This document shows, in pieces, positions 1 through 7,626 of a stretch of DNA of 13,528 nucleotides. Where the stretch lies: contig JAKBJA010000180.1 of assembly GCA_021836225.1 (NCBI GenBank), forward strand, positions 1-13,528. The letters are read 5' to 3'. Below the pieces are notes generated by a model that was not told the origin of the DNA, searched no databases, and saw only the letters and a list, made by a program, of their open reading frames with translations. This DNA comes from Pseudomonadota bacterium (GTDB lineage Bacteria > Pseudomonadota > Gammaproteobacteria > Burkholderiales > Thiobacillaceae). The translations under genes were made by a program, and so were the position numbers. Numbering within the stretch: position 1 is the stretch's first letter; the number at the start of each line of letters is the position of its first letter.

Positions 1-347
1 ATGCCATAGCCGGCAGACAGCACATTGCCTTGCCGTGCACGCGTATAGACGGATTCCTTGCGATACAGAAAATCCAGAAGCACGATGATGAGCAGGTTGA
101 ACACGCAGCTCCCCATGATGTCGCCCACCGCGATATCCGGCACCTTGGCGACTGTCACCGAAGACAAGCCTGTAACCAGTTCAGGCAGCGAGGTGACGGT
201 GGCCAGCAGGATCAGTCCCACCCAGCCGCGGCTCATTCCGCTCTTCTCGGCGATGATGTCGCCGTAGCGCGAGAGCCGCACGCCCGCGACGCCGATCACG
301 GCGAGGCAGGCAAGCAGAGAAATCCAGATGACGGCGAGGTTCGGCAT
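1..347 (-). CDS. Na+/Ca2+ exchanger family protein, N-terminal part (runs off the window)
   Basis: About 115 codons are visible from an ATG at 347 reading toward position 1, so the C-terminal part lies outside the window. The reading frame is hydrophobic. It carries the features of a Na_Ca_ex (CaCA superfamily) repeat: a helix with the ATVTSLPELVTG stretch at about residues 54-65, matching the alpha-repeat G-T-S-x-P-E motif, then VGDIMGSCVFNLLI at about 78-91, matching the G(N/D)xxGSxxFN motif. Family members exchange Ca2+ for Na+ or H+ across the inner membrane. An opening helix at about 3-24 precedes a basic/acidic loop. No convincing Shine-Dalgarno is seen upstream of the ATG. The family call is secure; the transported ions are inferred only from family. 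Confidence 0.8.
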   Translation of the reverse strand, partial: MPNLAVIWISLLACLAVIGVAGVRLSRYGDIIAEKSGMSRGWVGLILLATVTSLPELVTGLSSVTVAKVPDIAVGDIMGSCVFNLLIIVLLDFLYRKESVYTRARQGNVLSAGYG

Positions 348-545
348 GGTTGATCTGGAAATACGGCTCCCTGTCCGCGTGCGTTTTGGTACGCCCTTTT
401 TTAAATAGTGGCTGGGGCACCCGCATTCCGCAGGCGCCAGTGCCTAAGTATTGACGAATTTCTCCGCCAGGACAGCAACGGGGATGGCGTTACCGCTTCA
501 GCGCCCCATGATGCCGGCAAAATTGCAGTACCTGCTCACTGAACA

Positions 546-1097
546 TCAACGCTGGCGCCGATGCGCCTTGCGGCGCTGCCAGGCGCGCACGATGCGCAGC
601 CGCCAGGTCCAGTGGACGGCAAAATAAATCAGCACCGACAGGCTCACCGCCAGTGTCAGCAAACCCAGGGCCAGCGGCGCGCCCACCGTGGCCAGGCGGT
701 CCATCCACAGCGTCAGCCCGGTCGAGGTCCTGGCCGCGACGTTGTCGAGGTCGACTTCGGCAACGGGCACGTTGGCAGTTCCCAGCATCCAGACACCCAA
801 ATGGTAGGCCGCGTAATACACCGGCGCGAAGGTGATGGGGTTGGTGATGAGCGTGCTGCCGACTGCGGCCGGAATGTTGACGCGCAGCAGCAGCGCCGCC
901 ACCGCCGCAAAAAGAATTTGCGCCACAGGCATCAGCAGGCCGAAAAACACGCCGATGGCGAGGCCCAGGGCAATCCCGCGGCGATTGACATGCCACAGCC
1001 TCGGATGATGCAGCATCGGTCCCATCCAGCGCAGCGCGCGATGTTGGCGCAACGTGTTCGGATCGGGAAGAAAACGGCGGAAACGCTCGGGCATCAT
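546..1097 (-). CDS. DUF2062 family membrane protein
   Basis: This 183-residue protein has a basic N-terminus (about residues 1-40) followed by the DUF2062 pattern. A G-x-A-x-G-V-F-F-G-L-L-M-P segment at about 46-58 leads into a long hydrophobic stretch, then R-V-N at about 72-74, a T-L-I-T-N-P-I-T-F-A-P-V-Y-Y block at about 82-95, and a final membrane helix at about 136-163. The tail is very basic. DUF2062 proteins are small inner-membrane proteins of unknown biochemical role, sometimes found near glycosyltransferases or cell-envelope genes. Two adjacent ATG codons (1097 and 1094) could both serve as start; no clear ribosome-binding site separates them. It reads in the same direction as the exchanger gene, with 198 bp between them that hold nothing recognisable. 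I know of no function to assign. Confidence 0.82.
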   Translation of the reverse strand: MMPERFRRFLPDPNTLRQHRALRWMGPMLHHPRLWHVNRRGIALGLAIGVFFGLLMPVAQILFAAVAALLLRVNIPAAVGSTLITNPITFAPVYYAAYHLGVWMLGTANVPVAEVDLDNVAARTSTGLTLWMDRLATVGAPLALGLLTLAVSLSVLIYFAVHWTWRLRIVRAWQRRKAHRRQR

Positions 1098-1319
1098 CAG
1101 TCGTGTCGGGGAGTGGTATGGGCGTGCGATTCTTTTATGACTGCCTGATCGGCAGAAAGGTTTAATCCCTGCAGCGTTGTATCGGCGCGGTGATCAGCAT
1201 GGCCGAGGCAAGGCCGCCAGCGAGGGAAGGAACAGACATCACGCTACCGTGTCATTGAGGTGTGCCAAAATTCCACTGGTACGCCAGTCGAACGGAGACT
1301 CGCTTGCAAACAAACGAAC
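1098..1319. other. Divergent intergenic region; no gene seen
   Basis: This region separates the minus-strand DUF2062 gene from the plus-strand antiporter remnant. It holds only short perfect stem-loops: a 5-bp stem at 1141-1145/1151-1155 with a 5-base loop, and another at 1275-1279/1284-1288 with a 4-base loop. Neither is followed by a T tract. The 5' part of the antiporter gene that should lie here is absent, because no matching N-terminal protein sequence can be read in any plus-strand frame. I see no clear promoter. Confidence 0.5.
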
Positions 1320-1676
1320 ATCCGCAACCTCGGCCCGGTCGCCCTCGCCACCGGACTGGGGCAACTCGGCTTCACCATCCTGTTCGGCTTCTTCATCCTC
1401 CTGGCGCTCGGCAAGAGCTGGATGGAAGCGCTATACGTGGCGGTGGCGCTGACCTTCTCCAGCACCATCATCATCGTCAAGCTGCTGTCCGACAAGCGCG
1501 AGCTCGACTCGCTGCACGGCCGCATCGCGGTCGGCTTCCTCATCGCGCAGGATCTGGCCGTGGTGATTGCAATGATGATCATGAGCGGGCTCGGCGGCAT
1601 GGGCGATGAGGCGGTCGGCGGCGGCACCGCCCGCATTGCTTCCGCCGAACTCACCCCAGCCAAGGAATCGCCATGA
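1320..1676 (+). pseudogene. Remnant of a KefB/KefC-type (CPA2, QD-motif) cation:proton antiporter
   Basis: The frame reads as the middle of a CPA2 monovalent cation:proton antiporter: IRNLGPVALATGLGQ, a hydrophobic helix, then VALTFSSTIIIVKLLSD, HGRIAVGFLIAQDLAVV and a further helix. The QD pair in LIAQDLAVV is the KefB/KefC signature, unlike the DD pair of the antiporter at the right end of the window. Only about 100 of roughly 400-600 expected residues are present. The N-terminal helices are missing, with unrelated sequence before about 1320. After a GGMGDEAVGGGTA stretch (to about 1632) the frame jumps to a short polar tail and stops. That stop overlaps the uspA start (ATGA at 1673-1676), so the original 3' end of the gene probably survives and an internal deletion removed the helices between. 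Transport activity is very unlikely. Confidence 0.75.
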
Positions 1677-2566
1677 CCCGAACCCTGCTCGCCGCCACCG
1701 ACTTTTCCGCGCCTGCCCGGCATGCACTGGAGCGCGCCGCGCTGCTTGCCCAGACGCACCCCGATTCCTGCCTTACCCTCACTCATGTCGTCAGCAAATC
1801 GGCGCTCGACAACTTGCGGCGCATGCTGCCGGGCAACGCCGCCGCACTGGAAGCGCAACTGCTCGCCCAGGCGGAAAAGGAATTGAGCGAACTGGCGACG
1901 AATCTGACGGCGCGCCACGGCTGCAGCATCGACACCATACTGGCGCAGGGGTCGGCACTCACCGCACTGTCCGACCTTGTCGAGACACGGCAGATCGACC
2001 TGCTGGTGATGGGCGTGCGCGGCGCGCATTTCGTGCGCGAGCTGCTGCTCGGCTCCACCACCGAGCGGGTGCTGAGCAAGTCGCGTCGTCCCTTGCTCGC
2101 GGTCAAGCAGCGCCCGCATTCGCCCTACCGGCGCATCCTCGCGCCGGTCGATTTCTCCGATCACGCCGCCGCTGCCGTCAACGCCGCCCACGGCTGGCTG
2201 CCCGATGCCGACTTCGTGCTGTTGCATGCGTTCGAGGTGGAACTGGAAAGCACCTTCCGGCTAGCCGGCATGGACGACAACCAGATTCACGAATACCGCA
2301 TCCGGGCACGCGACGCGGCGCAGCAGGCAATGGAGGCCTTCGTCGGCAAGCTCGCGGTGCCGGCCAACAGGCTGACGCGCCAGTTCGTGCATGGCGCCGC
2401 CACGCTGCGCATCCTGGAACACGAACAGACGATGGACGCCGATCTCATCGTGATGGGCAAGCACGGGCAGTCGGTGATGGAGGAACTGCTGCTCGGCAGC
2501 GTCACCAAACATGTGCTGTCCCATTCCAGCAGCGACGTCTTCATCGCTGGTCAGGCCACGGGCTAA
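1673..2566 (+). CDS. Universal stress protein with two tandem Usp domains
   Basis: This 297-residue cytoplasmic protein has two UspA folds. Domain 1 (about residues 1-146) opens with LLAATDFS and has the ATP-binding motif G-x2-G-x9-G-S at G114, G117 and G127. Domain 2 (about 152-294) opens with ILAPVDFS (D160) and repeats the motif at G262, G265 and G275. Both domains therefore look competent for ATP binding, as expected for the ATP-binding Usp subclass. The ATG at 1673 follows an AAGGA Shine-Dalgarno at 1662-1666 with 6-nt spacing. It overlaps the stop of the antiporter remnant by ATGA, so it was probably cotranslated with that gene once. Domain 2 has a close relative in the fused fragment at 11742-12108. 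The specific stress role is unknown; association with cation antiporters suggests ion or pH stress. Confidence 0.9.
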   Translation: MTRTLLAATDFSAPARHALERAALLAQTHPDSCLTLTHVVSKSALDNLRRMLPGNAAALEAQLLAQAEKELSELATNLTARHGCSIDTILAQGSALTALSDLVETRQIDLLVMGVRGAHFVRELLLGSTTERVLSKSRRPLLAVKQRPHSPYRRILAPVDFSDHAAAAVNAAHGWLPDADFVLLHAFEVELESTFRLAGMDDNQIHEYRIRARDAAQQAMEAFVGKLAVPANRLTRQFVHGAATLRILEHEQTMDADLIVMGKHGQSVMEELLLGSVTKHVLSHSSSDVFIAGQATG

Positions 2567-2642
2567 TCCGGTCGATAAAGCCTGACCGATCAGCTGCTAC
2601 GATGGGGAGCATCAAACCTGATGACAATGGATGGAGTTCGCC

Positions 2643-3716
2643 ATGGTGATTCGCACTTTGCCTGCCCTGCTTGCCTTGCTCTCGATTTTTTCCCTGCACG
2701 CCGCGGAACCTGCCGCCCCCGCCAAGATGGGCACCTATTACGGCGCAAAAGCGACCGAGTATCCCGCCTGGTTCAAGGACAGCTTCCTGCACCTGAAGGA
2801 AGACATCGGCGAGGCCCGCAAAAACGGCAAGCGCGTGATCCTGATGTTCACCCAGGACGGGTGTCCGTATTGCTCGGCACTGGTGGAGCGCAATCTGTCG
2901 CAGCGCGAGATCGAGGCGACGATGCGGAAGAACTTCGACGTCATCGCGGTCAACCTGTGGGGCGACAAGGAACTCGTCGGGCTGGACGGCAGGACCTATA
3001 CAGAAAAATCCTACAGCGCGGCACAGAAGATCCAGTTCACCCCCAGCCTGCTGTTCTTCGACGAGTCCGGCAAGATCCTGCTGCGGCTCAACGGCTATGT
3101 GCCGCCGGCGCGCCTACAGGCCGCGCTCGACTGGGTGGGCGGGCGCAATGAAAACAAGGTGGCGTTCCGCGATTTTGTCGCCGCGCGCGAGGTGCCGAAG
3201 CAGGCCTCGGGCGAGATGATCAAGCAGGACTTCTTCCTGAAGAACGCCAGCGACCTGCGTCGCCCTGGCAAGGGGACGAAGCCGCTCGCGGTGTTCTTCG
3301 AGCAGAAGGACTGCCCCGACTGCGAGGTGCTGCACCGGCGCGTGCTGGCGGACCCGGAGACCCGCGCCGCGATCGCGAAGTTCGACAACGTGCAGCTCGA
3401 CATGTGGTCGCGCGACCTCATCACCACGCCCGACGGCAAGCGCATGCCGGTGCGCGACTGGGTCCGCCAGCTCGGTGTCAACTACGCCCCCGGCATCGTG
3501 CTGTTCGACGCCGACGGCAAGGAGGTCATCCGCTGGGAATCGTCCTTTCGCGTGTTCCACACCCTGGGCATGTTCGATTACGTCGAATCGAAAGCCTACC
3601 GCAAGGAACCGAGCTTCCAGCGCTTCCTCGCCGCCAAGGCCGAGCACATCCGCGAAGCCGGACGGGACGTGAACATCTGGCGCTACGCCGACGAGCCCGT
3701 CGCGGCGGCACCCTAG
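2643..3716 (+). CDS. Secreted protein with two thioredoxin-like domains (SoxW-like)
   Basis: The 357-residue product begins with a Sec-type signal sequence (MVIRT, then a hydrophobic core, then HAA near residue 20), so it should act in the periplasm. Two thioredoxin folds follow. The first has ILMFTQDGCPYC with cysteines at about 74 and 77 and a cis-proline context FTPSL at about 132-136. The second has VFFEQKDCPDC with cysteines at about 224 and 227 and YAPGI at about 282-286. Both active-site CxxC pairs are intact. Proteins of this kind, including SoxW and periplasmic disulfide reductases, reduce or exchange disulfides in exported proteins. The start at 2643 is chosen over an in-frame ATG at 2631 because GGAG at 2633-2636 sits 6 nt ahead of it and the signal peptide then starts properly. 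It lies 76 nt downstream of the Usp gene. The redox partner is unknown. Confidence 0.85.
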   Translation: MVIRTLPALLALLSIFSLHAAEPAAPAKMGTYYGAKATEYPAWFKDSFLHLKEDIGEARKNGKRVILMFTQDGCPYCSALVERNLSQREIEATMRKNFDVIAVNLWGDKELVGLDGRTYTEKSYSAAQKIQFTPSLLFFDESGKILLRLNGYVPPARLQAALDWVGGRNENKVAFRDFVAAREVPKQASGEMIKQDFFLKNASDLRRPGKGTKPLAVFFEQKDCPDCEVLHRRVLADPETRAAIAKFDNVQLDMWSRDLITTPDGKRMPVRDWVRQLGVNYAPGIVLFDADGKEVIRWESSFRVFHTLGMFDYVESKAYRKEPSFQRFLAAKAEHIREAGRDVNIWRYADEPVAAAP

Positions 3717-3753
3717 CAAGCGCCCCGCGCGCAGCGGTCGCACTCCGCCCCAT

Positions 3754-3789
3754 CCCGGACCGCCGACCCGAAAGGTCGGCTTGTCCGGG
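3754..3789 (+). terminator. Nested stem-loop downstream of the thioredoxin-like gene
   Basis: Two stacked perfect stems form one hairpin. The outer stem pairs 3754-3760 (CCCGGAC) with 3783-3789 (GTCCGGG). The inner stem pairs 3762-3768 (GCCGACC) with 3774-3780 (GGTCGGC) around a CGAAA loop. Only one base on the left and two on the right interrupt the stacking. No strong U tract follows (TGGATTTTCTG), so it is not a textbook intrinsic terminator. It may still end the uspA/trx transcript, or act as an operator or attenuator for marR just downstream. Confidence 0.45.
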
Positions 3790-3825
3790 TGGATTTTCTG
3801 CGATCATTGCCGTTTTGACGTATCC

Positions 3826-3829
3826 GGAG
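3826..3829 (+). promoter_or_regulatory. Ribosome-binding site deciding a TTG start for marR
   Basis: GGAG in the context TATCCGGAGC lies 8 nt before the TTG at 3838. No in-frame ATG with a comparable site occurs between 3717 and the first conserved residues, so TTG is the best start for the MarR-type protein. Confidence 0.55.
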
Positions 3830-3837
3830 CACGCATC

Positions 3838-4311
3838 TTGAGTTCATCCAGCCAGGCCGCCAATGAAGCACTGCGCCAGTTTCGCGTCATTTTCGGCGCG
3901 GTGCGCCAGCACTTCCAGGCGGTGGAAAAGGCCTGCGGGGTCAGCGGCGCGCAGATCTGGGCGCTGGCTGCATTGCGCCAGACGCCGGGGATGAAGGTCT
4001 CCGAACTGGCACAGGCCCTGTCCATCCACGCCTCCACCGCCAGCAACCTGCTCGACAAGATCGAGAAAGCCGGCCTGATCCGCCGCGAGCGCAAGCATGC
4101 GGACCAGCGTGTGGTTCAGCTCTATCTCACCGAGGCCGGGGAAAAAGCGCTCGAAAAGGCGCCGCAGCCGCTGACCGGCATCCTCACGCATGCGCTCGGC
4201 CAGTTGTCCGAGGACGCGCTGGCGCGCCTGAACCAGGATCTGGCCGTGCTGATCGCGCACATGGGCGCGATCAATATCCAGGACGCACAGAAACCCCTGT
4301 CGGAACTCTGA
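3838..4311 (+). CDS. MarR-family transcriptional regulator
   Basis: This 157-residue protein has the MarR winged-helix layout: an N-terminal helix (about 6-33), a helix-turn-helix at about 53-77 (VSELAQALSIHASTASNLLDK), a wing with the RRERKHADQRVVQLYLTEAG pattern at about 82-101 including the conserved D-x-R, and a C-terminal dimerisation helix (about 104-142). Family members bind as dimers to short palindromes, often repressing their own gene or a neighbour, and release DNA on binding a small ligand or on oxidation. No cysteine occurs near the DNA-binding domain, but a single cysteine at 33 lies in the dimer region. The gene ends 12 nt from the end of the converging mscS gene. Its targets are unknown; the sucrose operon or the thioredoxin gene are candidates by position only. 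Confidence 0.88.
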   Translation: MSSSSQAANEALRQFRVIFGAVRQHFQAVEKACGVSGAQIWALAALRQTPGMKVSELAQALSIHASTASNLLDKIEKAGLIRRERKHADQRVVQLYLTEAGEKALEKAPQPLTGILTHALGQLSEDALARLNQDLAVLIAHMGAINIQDAQKPLSEL

Positions 4312-4323
4312 GGCGCGGACCGG

Positions 4324-5226
4324 TCAGGCTGGCCCGTTCTCGAAGCTCAGCGGCAGGGGCGCGGCGTGTCCCTGCTTGTCCTGTCCGGCATAGACCGTGA
4401 GGTGCGGGTAGGGAATCTCGATGCCGGCAGCGTCGAAGGCTTTTTTCAGGCGATGCAGGAAGGCGCGCCGCACCCCCCACTGCTCCAGCGGCTTGACCTT
4501 GAAGCGGCAGCGGATCATCACGGCCGAATCCGCCCAGTTGTCGACCCCGGCGATTTCGAGGTCGTCGTCGATCTTGTCGGCGAGCTCGGGATCGGCGCGC
4601 AGTTCCGCCGCCACCTCTCGCATCACGGCATAGACCTCGTCGAGGTCTTCACGATAGGCCACCCCCACGTCGATGACGGCATAGGCAAAGCCGCGGCTGC
4701 GGTTGGTGACGCTGGTGATGGTGCCGTTGGGCACGTAGTGCACGCTGCCCTCGTAGTCGCGCAGGCGGATGTAGCGCAGCGTCATTTCCTCGACCAGGCC
4801 GCTCTTGTCGGCCACCTGCACGACGTCGCCCTGGCGCACCTGGTTTTCCAGCAGCAGGAAGAATCCGTTGAAGTAGTCCTTGACCAGGCTTTGCGCGCCG
4901 AAGCCGATGGCGATGCCGAGCACCCCGGCCGTGGCGAGGATGGGTGCGATGGAAATGCCGACCTCGGAAAGCACCAGCATGATGCCGACCAGCGTGATGA
5001 TCACCGTGGCGACATAGCGGAACACGCGCTCCAGCGTATCCAGGCGCTTGATCCGTTCGCGGTCGTCGAGGTCCTGCTGCATGTGTAACCGCAAGCGTGC
5101 CAGTGCCTTGCGCGACAACCGCAGCGCCAGCCAGGTCATCCCCAGGATGATGGCGACGTGCAGCGCGGTCACGGCTATGCTGCGCCATTCGCCGAGATAG
5201 GCGGTCAGGGTATTCAGATACTCCAT
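4324..5226 (-). CDS. Small-conductance mechanosensitive channel, MscS family
   Basis: The 300-residue protein has three predicted membrane helices: about 17-37, 70-90, and a pore-lining Gly/Ala-rich helix at about 95-122 containing TAGVLGIAIGFGAQSLVKD. The MscS beta domain follows, with GDVVQV at about 133-138, EEMTLRYIRLRD, and the HYVPNGTITSVTNRSR stretch at about 163-178, then an alpha/beta C-terminal domain. MscS channels open under membrane tension and let small solutes leave the cell during hypo-osmotic shock. An ATG at 5226 is preferred over an in-frame TTG at 5232 because AAAGG lies about 10 nt before the ATG. It begins only 12 nt after the sus stop, so it is almost certainly the last gene of the sucrose operon. 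This placement suggests release of accumulated sucrose and other solutes, which is an inference. Confidence 0.9.
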   Translation of the reverse strand: MEYLNTLTAYLGEWRSIAVTALHVAIILGMTWLALRLSRKALARLRLHMQQDLDDRERIKRLDTLERVFRYVATVIITLVGIMLVLSEVGISIAPILATAGVLGIAIGFGAQSLVKDYFNGFFLLLENQVRQGDVVQVADKSGLVEEMTLRYIRLRDYEGSVHYVPNGTITSVTNRSRGFAYAVIDVGVAYREDLDEVYAVMREVAAELRADPELADKIDDDLEIAGVDNWADSAVMIRCRFKVKPLEQWGVRRAFLHRLKKAFDAAGIEIPYPHLTVYAGQDKQGHAAPLPLSFENGPA

Positions 5227-5238
5227 GGGCAAAGCCTT

Positions 5239-7626
5239 TCAGTGTTCGCCCACGGCGCGCGCCAGCGGGCGGAATTGCAGGTGATGAAACAGTTGCAGGT
5301 AGCGTCCGGCTTCCTCGCGCTCAAGGTTGCTGACGAATTTCCAGAAGCCGTAGATGCGCGACAGCGTCATCATACGTTCGGCATACAGCTTCCAGGTGTA
5401 GCGTGCCGCCACCCGCGCCAGCGCGGCGTCCGAAATACGCTGCCATTGTGCCGCATCGTCCGCGCACTGCTGCAGGAAATCAGCGATCGCCGTGGCGGCC
5501 CCGGCGCCGTCGTTGGGGTCGATGTGGAAGCCGGATTTGCCGTGCTGGATGATCTCGAGCGGGCCGCCGTAGCGGGTGGCGAACACCGGCAGGCCTGAGG
5601 CCATCGCCTCGATCAGGGTGAGGCCGAAGGCCTCGAACAGTGCGGGCTGGACGAACACGCCGCGGCCGTCGGCGACGTGGCGATAGAGTTCGCCGGCGAG
5701 ATTCTTGTCGAGCCGGGTGCCGAGCCAGCGCATCCGCCCGTCCAGCTGGTACTGATCCATCAGCGCATGCATGCGCTCGATCTCCGCCCTCTCCTCTTCG
5801 TCCTCCGAGGCAGCCGCATCGACGTGACCGCCGATCACCAGCAGGTTGGCGGATTCGGCGAGCCGTTCGCAGGCGCCGAACCATTCGGTCAGGCCGGACA
5901 GGTTCTTGATGCGGTCGAGCCGCGCCATGGTGAAGATCAGCGGCTTGCCGGGATCGTCGAACTGCCCGCGATGCGGCACCCCGGGGTCCTGCGAATACAA
6001 CAGGCGATCGATGCCCGGCATCAGCGAATGCAGGCGCCGCGCCGTTTCCGTGTAGGGGAAATAGATGTCCGCATCGGCACCCGGCGAGACGATGTTGAAC
6101 TTGGGATCGAACAGGTCGATGCCGTTGACCACGCGGTACAGCCCCGGCAGGGTGAAAGCGCGGTAGCTCTCGTACTGGCCGATGCTGTGCGCGGTGCCGG
6201 CGATTTCCTGATAGGTGCTGGTGATGATGAAGTCGGCATGGTTCATGCCGATGAGGTCCGCGGTGTACTGGCAGGCGAAGTGATAGGTCGGGTCGTTGGC
6301 TTCCCAGTACAGCGCCGAGTGCAGGTATTTGGTCTGCTCCAGCGCATGAGCGATGTTGCACTGGGTTACGCCCAACCGCGAGGACAGCAGGCTCGCCACC
6401 AGGTTGCCGTCGGAGTAGTTGCCAATGATGAGGTCGGGACGCCCGCCGAGATTTGCCAGCGCCTCGCGCTCGACATGGGCGGCGAAGGTTTCCAGATAGG
6501 GCCAGATCTCGAAGCGCGAAATCCACTGCCGCACGATTTCGCCGTTGGGTTGATGAAAGGGCACGCGCACGATCCAGGCGTGGTCGGTGCTCTGGATCTT
6601 TTCCAGTGGCTGGTTGCAGGTGGTGCCGTCGGCTTCGGGAATCAGGCGGGTGACGACGATGATGTGCGGGTCGACCTGCACACCCTGGATCGCCATGCGG
6701 TCGCGCATCTCGTGCTCCAGCGCGCGCACCTGGTCGAGGATGTAGACCACCTGGCCGCCGGTGTCGGGGCGGCCCAGCACGTTGTCCTGGCCGAAATAGC
6801 CGTGCGGCGACAAAATCAGCAGGCGCGAGATCATCGGAATGCGCGCGAGGAAGGTTTCCAGCACGGTGGGCGACGGCGCTTCCAGGATGTCGACCAGCAT
6901 CCCCATGGTCTCGCTGGTCCGCGCAGCGGTGGCGCCCCAGCCGGGCTCGAACCCCAGCCTGCCGAGCGATGCCGCCAGCCCGGTCCACGGCGTCTCGGGG
7001 TCGAGCGCATCGAGCTGCCGCAGCGCCTCGCGCAGCGCGTCCTGCAACACCGGCACCTGGTCGATGTGGGGCGCCAGCATCAGCTGCTGGCCGTCTATCT
7101 TGTGCATGCGCAGAAAGTTCAGGAGCTTGACCTGCCCCGCCTCGGGGCGGGTGAACATCGCGCTCGCCAGCGCCCGGTTGAGATGCAGCACCCCCTGCCC
7201 GATCGAGCGCGTTTCCTGCAGCCGCGGCACGTGGCGGCCAAACGGCTCGAAGTCGATTTCCAGCACGCCGCCGCCGTCGTCCGCCGGCTTCACGAACTGT
7301 TCCTTGAAGCCGAGGAATTCGCTCACCGACACGCGCTCCGGGACGAGCTGTTCCTGATGCATGCGCAGATAGCGCCAGCGGCCGGCCCCTTCGCGCAGCG
7401 CGAAGTAGGCCCACGGACTTTGAAACACCCCCTCCTGGAAATGCCGCACCGCCTGCTGCAGCGGCGTGCCGTCGAGCTGGCGGGCGGGCTCCATCGCCAG
7501 GGTTTCGAGCACCCGGCACAGATCGCTTTGCAGCATCAGCACCCGGTTTTCGGCAAAACAGCGGCGCAGGAAGGCATCCACCGGATCGCGGTGCTCCGCC
7601 GTCCAGGATTTCAGGGCATCGATCAT
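5239..7626 (-). CDS. sus: Sucrose synthase
   Basis: Sus reversibly converts sucrose plus NDP to NDP-glucose plus fructose. The 795-residue length matches known bacterial and plant sucrose synthases. The N-terminal half carries the Sus-specific regulatory/binding region. The GT-B catalytic part begins near 265, with [15 protein letters not shown] at 285-299, H427 in [11 protein letters not shown]569 and K574 in ARLDRIKN, and the E-x7-E motif at E665/E673 (EAFGLTLIE). All catalytic positions are kept. Where plant enzymes have a Q...N pair linked to UDP preference, this one has R638 and A644, as is usual in bacterial, ADP-leaning enzymes. The start at 7626 overlaps the sps stop as ATGA and has a near-perfect AGGAGG 4 nt upstream, so an upstream in-frame extension is not used. 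Confidence 0.95.
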   Translation of the reverse strand: MIDALKSWTAEHRDPVDAFLRRCFAENRVLMLQSDLCRVLETLAMEPARQLDGTPLQQAVRHFQEGVFQSPWAYFALREGAGRWRYLRMHQEQLVPERVSVSEFLGFKEQFVKPADDGGGVLEIDFEPFGRHVPRLQETRSIGQGVLHLNRALASAMFTRPEAGQVKLLNFLRMHKIDGQQLMLAPHIDQVPVLQDALREALRQLDALDPETPWTGLAASLGRLGFEPGWGATAARTSETMGMLVDILEAPSPTVLETFLARIPMISRLLILSPHGYFGQDNVLGRPDTGGQVVYILDQVRALEHEMRDRMAIQGVQVDPHIIVVTRLIPEADGTTCNQPLEKIQSTDHAWIVRVPFHQPNGEIVRQWISRFEIWPYLETFAAHVEREALANLGGRPDLIIGNYSDGNLVASLLSSRLGVTQCNIAHALEQTKYLHSALYWEANDPTYHFACQYTADLIGMNHADFIITSTYQEIAGTAHSIGQYESYRAFTLPGLYRVVNGIDLFDPKFNIVSPGADADIYFPYTETARRLHSLMPGIDRLLYSQDPGVPHRGQFDDPGKPLIFTMARLDRIKNLSGLTEWFGACERLAESANLLVIGGHVDAAASEDEEERAEIERMHALMDQYQLDGRMRWLGTRLDKNLAGELYRHVADGRGVFVQPALFEAFGLTLIEAMASGLPVFATRYGGPLEIIQHGKSGFHIDPNDGAGAATAIADFLQQCADDAAQWQRISDAALARVAARYTWKLYAERMMTLSRIYGFWKFVSNLEREEAGRYLQLFHHLQFRPLARAVGEH

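Noticed and set aside
490..996. Alternative minus-strand frame overlapping the DUF2062 gene
   Set aside because: Cys/Arg/Ala-rich shadow; the DUF2062 frame carries the family motifs.
2569..2588. CGGTC/GACCG inverted repeat after the Usp gene as terminator
   Set aside because: A 5-bp stem with a 10-nt loop and no T tract is too weak to call.
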